Positions 58,028 through 64,000 of a DNA stretch of 64,000 bases are shown one piece after another. Below the pieces are notes generated by a model. That model saw only the letters and a program-made list of their open reading frames with translations, was not told where the DNA came from and made no database searches. A program made the position numbers and the translations under genes. Position 1 is the first letter of the stretch; each line of letters opens with the position of its first letter. The stretch lies in assembly GCA_936440205.1 (NCBI GenBank), contig OW387133.1, positions 49,874,374 through 49,938,373 of the forward strand, written 5' to 3'. Source of the DNA: Lepidonotus clava (Eukaryota > Annelida > Polychaeta > Phyllodocida > Polynoidae).

Positions 58028-61000
58028 ATGAGAAGGCAGCAGGCGCAGGCCGCCTCCAGGCTGGTGGAGGACGGCGGTGGAGGAGGGGGCAGCCCCACCA
58101 AAAGGGCCTCCCCCAAACGGTCCTCCCCGAAGAGGGGGTCCCCGGTGCGGACCTCCTCCCCGGCCAAACCTGCCCAGCCCCCGGCCAAACCTCCCCGGAG
58201 AACGACGACCAAGCCCCGGCCTCCCCGGCCGCCCCTGCCCACGGCGCCGCCCGTGGATGAGGAGACCTCCCTGAGGCTGGACTCGTTGTCCCACGAGACG
58301 AGCACGCCCTTCTACGTGTACGCGCTGACCTTCTTCTCGGCCATGGGCGGCTTCCTCTTCGGCTACGACACCGGGGTCATCTCCGGGGCCATGATATTGC
58401 TAAGGGACTACTTTCTGCTCAACTCGGTCTGGCAAGAACTCATCGTGGCCGTCACTGTAGGTAGGTCAACTTTATGTAATGGTAAGGGTACTGTATGAGT
58501 CACTGATTCAAAGCATTGCAATTGTATGTGCTATTATCAAAGCAGTCGCCCTTTGTTGTGGAACCTTTTTTATTTCACTACATTAAGTGATCTTACAATA
58601 AAGTTCAATATTGACATGGTTTACTATTGCAGGAACCACGGGTATAGGTTCATAATTGGCAAATACAGTTTTCTTTTATGGGTAATGACATTAAAGCAGG
58701 CCTAGGGGTCGTGCTCTAAGCAACTATGATGTGATACAGGTATAAAGTACAGCGTATTTGTAAGAGTATAGACACTACTTAACAACTTTTCAGAAGTTTA
58801 ATCACGTCCAGTTTGTCGAATGCCAATCAAGTGACACGAACTGATTCATCTTCAAACCTTCGTGTCGTTTCCTTGATATATCATAAAAGCATACTATACT
58901 GCATCTATTGTCTCGTGCCTTTGATATACAAACGCCAATAAATCGATACCCGCGACCTTCATGGCGGGAAAACTGACTAGCAATCACCCTTCGACCCAAT
59001 CTACCTCCACGTGTTGCACCGTCATCACCTCCACCACCACTAATGACACTACTTCACACAACTTAGACTAACCACAGACAAAGCTGAGTCAGATAGAGGG
59101 AGAACACAAGAGGAGGCCATCCACTCTTTCTTTTAGCATTCAGGTCGGTCTAACAGGCCCCCTTGCTCTCATTGAAGTGCCTAATGGAGTGGGAGGTGGC
59201 TGTGTGGCAGTGTCTGCGTGTCACTCGGAGCTGCTCGTTTATTGACCGCGAGCAGCTCACCTCGCCTTTGACTCGGTATGCCCTACCACTATCCGCCCTG
59301 CAGAGTCAATATTGTAGAGGGGGCGACTGCAAAGTGGCACGATCACTCACTGGAGGCTGGGATGTCCCTCCTGTCTCCTCCAGGGGTTGGGAGGGAACAA
59401 CCAGGTGCTGTGTACGGGCAACCCGACACTTGTCCCCGGCGGTCCACGGGAACTCCTGCAGCTGGTCCCCTGCTAGTTTTGGCTACCCACAGAATGCCGC
59501 GGAAACCCAATGCCTTATAAAAAGCACGGTTTGCCAACGATTTTAGATCTTATGAAAGAGAGGGATTGTTTGGTGCTTTTATCATCATAATTAGATTTAC
59601 TGCCGATCGATGCTTTTCATTCAACTGCCTGACCCATGAATATTTTCCCCGGCAGACTGAGATGTTTTAATTTTCACTGTAATAATTATTATGCTTGCTT
59701 GCTATCTTGACCATAGTGAGAATCTTAACTCTTATAATATCCCGTTATGAAGACCACGAAAAGTGTTTCAAATTACAGCTTAGTTGCCTTAAATGTAGCA
59801 ATTCATACATTGTGTGGGTGTGGCCAGTCTCCCGGGCTTATTCTGGGCCTAGGGCTGTGCCTGAGTTCGGTAGTGTAATTTTCAATTGATCTCTATTCGT
59901 GTGCGATGCCCAAGCATACTCCCACCCCACGCTCGTGTTTGCTGATTATACCCATTATTTACCAAAGAGTGCTCCCTTTCACGTTCCATGGACAGGTGCA
60001 GTAAACTAAGTCGAGTCCCATAATCGCCCAATCTAAAATAAAAACATTTGGATATTACACGCTGGAAATTGAAAAAAGAAAATAGGAGTATCCTTCCCGG
60101 TGTTATTTTCAGGCACCTGCTAAAACAAACCAAGAAAGCTTTTGGCAAGCATGATCCTATGTGCCGCCGAACAACCCTCCTGCTTGCTGAATCAATGTGT
60201 TTGAGCTTCTTGTCAACAAAGGGACATCAATAAGGTCAATAGAAAATCTACCCACTCGTCGGGCGGAATCGCTTGTATTACTGGTATCAAGGACTGCCTG
60301 ACAGGCTTCTGGCTTGAGGATGTTGCCAGTATAGGTTCACAAGTAGGGTTGTATTGACTTACGGTAATTGATTGATACTTCTAAGCGAATATGAATAATT
60401 ATTTATCTCTAAGTATATAATTATCATAATTACCTATATAATATATATATATATGCATAGGTCGAGATGTATATAATGTATTGTATTGTGAAAACGGTTA
60501 AGGGTAACTAATGTCAGCTACATATATTATATAGAAACACAACTTTTAGTTACATATAATATACCTACTTGCATCCATTGGACTATAGCGACTCATTGAG
60601 ATAGTCTATGAATATAAAGATATCGAATGTTATCAAATAGAAATTTTTGACGTTTTCGCGGGAAAGGAAATCTTTATCAAAAACATTTGCAAATTTTGCA
60701 TGCCGACTGGGTAAGTGCATACAAATATAACGTCCATTACTAAAACCCTTTACGGACTCAATATGCGCCCATAATGACGGTTTAATACAGTAATACCCTA
60801 AGTGTGTACATGGAACAGGTCTATCTAATGATTGTCTTAATAAGCCCATCCCAGTTTGCACTAACATTGCAAGTTTACCATGAAATACTTTCGAAATTGC
60901 CTCCATGCTTACTCCCTGAAGACATCTGTATGATACAAAATTAACCAAAGCAATTTGATTGACAGTGCAGTTTTAAATATTGGCCTTTTCCCCATAGGAA

Positions 61001-61510
61001 CCAATGTTAAAGCCTGTCAGCCTATCCTATAGTGTCCAACCCTATTATGCTCTGAAATACAGCACTTTGATTGGTTGGCCAACCCAAAAATCTGTCAATT
61101 GGTAAAATCTAAGAAATCATAATGTTCAAGCAGTACTTGGGGATATAGAAAAATACAATTGTTGCTTATTTCAGCAATCCTAACTCTAGCAAACAAGGAA
61201 GGCGTATATATGGTTATTTTGTCCAACCCTGGGATAAACCCAATGTGGGATGGGCTTATTACATAATCAACACTTCACCTATACTTATGAATCCCACTCT
61301 ATAGGGCCTAGATCTAATCCCAAGCCTTCTCTCCTCCAGGGGCGGCGGCCATCTTTGCGCTGGTCGGCGGCTTCCTCAATGACCGTATCGGGCGTCGGCC
61401 GGTCATCATCGTGGCCAGCCTGGTGTTCACCGTGGGCTCCCTCACCCTGGGTCTGGCCACTGACCGCTACCTGCTGCTCGTCGGCCGCATCGTCGTCGGC
61501 GCCGGCATAG
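58028..61510 (+). CDS. SLC2A13: Proton/myo-inositol cotransporter-like sugar transporter (SLC2A13/HMIT type), 5' part
   Basis: Exon 1 58028-58460 and exon 2 61340-61510 join in phase (1+2), 201 codons; later exons lie beyond the window. After a 90-residue tail come FYVYALTFFSAMGGFLFGYD and TGVISGAMILL (span 1 of the sugar porter family), WQELIVAVTVGAAAIFALVGG (span 2), the D-R-x-G-R-R signature (NDRIGRRPVII) and LLVGRIVVGAGIG (start of span 4). HMIT WQEL and GYDTGV context matches human SLC2A13. Family role: H+-driven uptake of myo-inositol, in cell and vesicle membranes. The tail carries repeated S/T-P-K/R motifs (SPTKR, SPKR, SPKR, SPVR) and much proline, longer and more basic than the human tail. 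Start codon context CACCATGA is good. An upstream GC-rich island fits a promoter. Confidence 0.92.
59228..59258. repeat. Perfect 10-bp stem-loop in HMIT intron 1
   Basis: GAGCTGCTCG and CGAGCAGCTC around an 11-base loop, in a GC-rich patch (about 59150-59520) of intron 1 that also holds a TATAAAAA at about 59516. No coding exon recognised in the patch. Confidence 0.5.
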
Positions 61511-63017
61511 GTGAGTAATCGAACTCATCCACTTCAATTTAAGCCCGTGATCCACTTTGCGACGAAATGCCAACCGATTGTTATGTTATGTGGGTTTTTT
61601 TTTTCAAGCATAAAGACATATTTCAGGGTCAAAATTACCTTTCAGTAATAAGGGCGTTGGATTATTAAATTTTATTTTTATTGAAATATGCCGGTTTTCC
61701 CAAATCGGTTCAGAATCGGTCCGAAATCGCATCCTGGATCATCGACTAATGCTACTTGAATTGCAGAACATCAAACGTATCTAAATTGTTGTTGCCTGGC
61801 GGTCTATACTAAATGCAAAGCAAGAAAATAAATGAATCTCGGATCATGATTTTAACTTTCATCAATAGACTTAGAATGTTTTTGAAAACCTCAAGTTGGC
61901 CTTTTCGTAAGAATGATAAGAACGATATTTTCTCCGATCAATTTTTAAAAAGAGAAGATGATTAAACGGAAGGCTATCACCTTTTGACCATAGGCAATGT
62001 ACCTAATAATGTTAATAAGAATCATATGGCCAGTTTATTTGAAAACGCACTGTCCACTTATATCACTTGTTTATACTCCTTTGACTTTCCTGTCCTCGGA
62101 TCTAATCAATCATTAAGATTGTGTGAAACAATTACATAATCCTAGCAGCATTATCAAAAGGTTACTTAAAATCAGAAATATACTGTAACATAGCCGTCAG
62201 ATTTTCAGGTAAAACTCCACAAGGCATGGTTCATTATACAATGAACCATGGAGGCGTGGAATTCAGATACACAAAAGAATGTACACAATAATGTTTCATA
62301 AAGCCTCATATTTGATATTGTATAAGACGGACGAACCCAATGCTGACACTCATGATACCTGACATTGAACCTCATTTATAGTTATACAAGGTGAGAATAA
62401 TGGGGTTAGACAAAAGGACGGAAATTACGTAGTATCGCCTTCCTGACGGAATCACATTCATTTGGGGCGTAGGCAGGAAGGTTGCCATAGTTGTCTATAC
62501 GTAACCCTGAGAGGTTGCACCATCTAGGCCTATGCAAGGTCGCCTAATCAGGGCATTAATTAAGGGTAATGATCATCAATGATCAGCCTAATTCATAAAG
62601 TTCTGTATCCTTTCATAATAAAATGTTAAGGCCATCTTATTAGGCTAAAATGAAATATTAAATGTCATTTTGTACCAATAACAGAATCGTCATAGTAGGC
62701 GTGTCTAAGGAGCTACGGTTTATAAGCAGGTTATATTTGAGATTCAAGGTCGACTACTGTATTTTAGTTCCACTGTCATATATCAGCTTATGTTCACTTG
62801 GGAATGAATATATAACATTTTATTTCAAGCTTCCCTAATGAATAATAGGCGATCAGATTTGGGAAATATTAAATAAGTAAAATATGAACATACCGTTCCA
62901 AGATGTACGTGTGTGTGCAACAGGGGGTTTTGACAGCGTTGTGGGAGTCAAGCCAGCACAGTCCGTTACGTTACAGTCCTTTCTCTAAGCCGAATACGTA
63001 GAGCAATGAAGGTTTAA
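61511..63017. other. Intron 2 of the HMIT-like gene
   Basis: No exon matching the expected next HMIT segment (GIASMTVPVYIAE-like) is present, so the intron extends past the window. A perfect hairpin ATGGTTCATT/AATGAACCAT lies at 62228-62251. Confidence 0.6.
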
Positions 63018-63875
63018 CCCCTTCCACCCCATAAGGCCATATTTGGCCTCACCACTGGTGTAGCCCATGAATATGGGTCAATTTTTATGGTTATTTGTTG
63101 ATTACAAAACAGATATTTGACCTACAGCTTTAAGGGAAAGACTATTGCATTCCTTGAGTTTCAGGGATTTTCCTACCATTTGTTTCATCACATTATCTCA
63201 TTTAGTTCTATTAGAATCTTATGGCCAATGCAGGCCATTATGGCAAATTTTGGCCAGATCTGGCCATATCTCGAAATCAGCCCCATAATTCTATTATTTA
63301 TGAAATTATTGTGAAAAAACTAAGTTTTTATGCTGTTTTATGAAAAAATCTTACTTAAATAGAATTTCTCAGAGATTTCAATGGTTTTATGACAAATAAG
63401 ATAGTTTTAGTAACTATTGCATTATGGGAAATTTGCAGTGGAACGTTTTTTCAGGGAAAATCTTAGTATTTGGAAGGTTGCCAGGTTACCATGGTTACAG
63501 ATAAAAGAATAAAGATATTGAAAATAATATGTTTCATGATTTCTTTAGAAGATGTCTTTATCTTTTAAATACCGCAAACATTTACTAAAATAAACAAACT
63601 ATGTAAAGTTAATGCATTTTCAACATTGCTAATGATTAAATGACTTAATTTCATGTTTTAGTATGGTTGAGTTCAAGCTGCAAATACATTGAGATATTGA
63701 AGAAATATAGATTGAAGGGTTTCCTAGCATAATATGAAGTATGTAGCTTCAAAAAGCGATATCTCAGGTTCTATCAGGAATATCACAAAAAAAGTTTGCA
63801 GCTATTAAAAGCTGAGAACTTTTACTTTAAGAGAAATTTTCATTTGATTTTCTCAGGAATGCAGGGTTGAAGGGG
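63018..63875. mobile_element. piggyBac-like non-autonomous element with TTAA target duplication, 858 bp
   Basis: Flanked by TTAA at 63014-63017 and 63876-63879. Left end CCCCTTCCACCCC; the right end read on the other strand is CCCCTTCAACCC. TTAA followed by a C-rich terminus is the piggyBac pattern. The interior is AT-rich with repeated GGCC-containing motifs near the left end (AAGGCCATATTTGGCCTCA; CAGGCCATTATGGC; TGGCCAGATCTGGCCATA) and no transposase frame. Confidence 0.75.
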
Positions 63876-64000
63876 TTAAAGCAACATGGAATAGACAGGC
63901 AATTTTCCCATAATACACTGATAGCTGTCGAGTCAAGGGTTGCAATCCTAACAGTGTGTCTTCAAGAACTGCAGTCATTGATAGCTCACCATTGAATCTA

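Noticed and set aside
59163-59546. 127-codon plus frame in HMIT intron 1
   Set aside because: GC-rich patch; does not resemble any HMIT segment, and exon 1 joins exon 2 in phase without it.
1-64000. CRISPR array, bacterial operon or plasmid features
   Set aside because: The window is spliced animal DNA; the tandem repeats seen are two- to three-copy and lack repeat-spacer structure.

Overview
The window is animal nuclear DNA. Every recognisable gene is split into many short exons with GT/AG borders, introns run from about 0.3 to 20 kb, and the intergenic DNA is packed with small inverted-repeat transposons, LINE pieces and long poly-G/poly-C tracts. All four main genes are families shared across Metazoa. 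The repeat style (5S- and tRNA-headed SINE-like units, TTAA-flanked elements, G-rich hAT-like elements) suggests a marine invertebrate, but the sequence alone does not fix the phylum.

Layout. 120-2593 (+) is the 3' end of a GPR137-type lysosomal membrane protein. 2594-13722 is intergenic and holds at least four inverted-repeat elements and two palindromes. 13723-23273 (+) is a complete 11-exon SLC44 choline-transporter-like gene (673 aa), with an antisense LINE in intron 9. Tail to tail with it, 54597-24551 (-) is a complete 17-exon glycoside hydrolase 2 gene of beta-mannosidase type (945 aa). It has a membrane-anchor N-terminus and keeps the two catalytic glutamates, but has lost several residues that normally line the mannose pocket. 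58028-61510 (+) is the 5' part of an SLC2A13/HMIT-type proton/inositol transporter that runs off the right edge.

Intron 2 of the GH2 gene is 20.7 kb (32694-53413) and is a nested accessory region. It carries a 3' gene fragment on + (34040-34787), a broken tyrosine-recombinase element with long inverted end repeats (about 35470-38290), a five-exon gene of unknown function on + behind a TATA box (40659-43021), a three-exon proline-rich gene on - behind a CRE-like site (46850-45280), a duplicated exon-like block, an interstitial telomere repeat, several G-rich hAT-like elements, SINE-like units with 5S- and tRNA-like promoters, and a LINE tail.

For the four host genes, exon borders were chosen by hand from splice consensus, reading phase and remembered family sequences. 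Each of these models stays in frame throughout, which is the main support for it. Family comparisons are from memory; no search was run.
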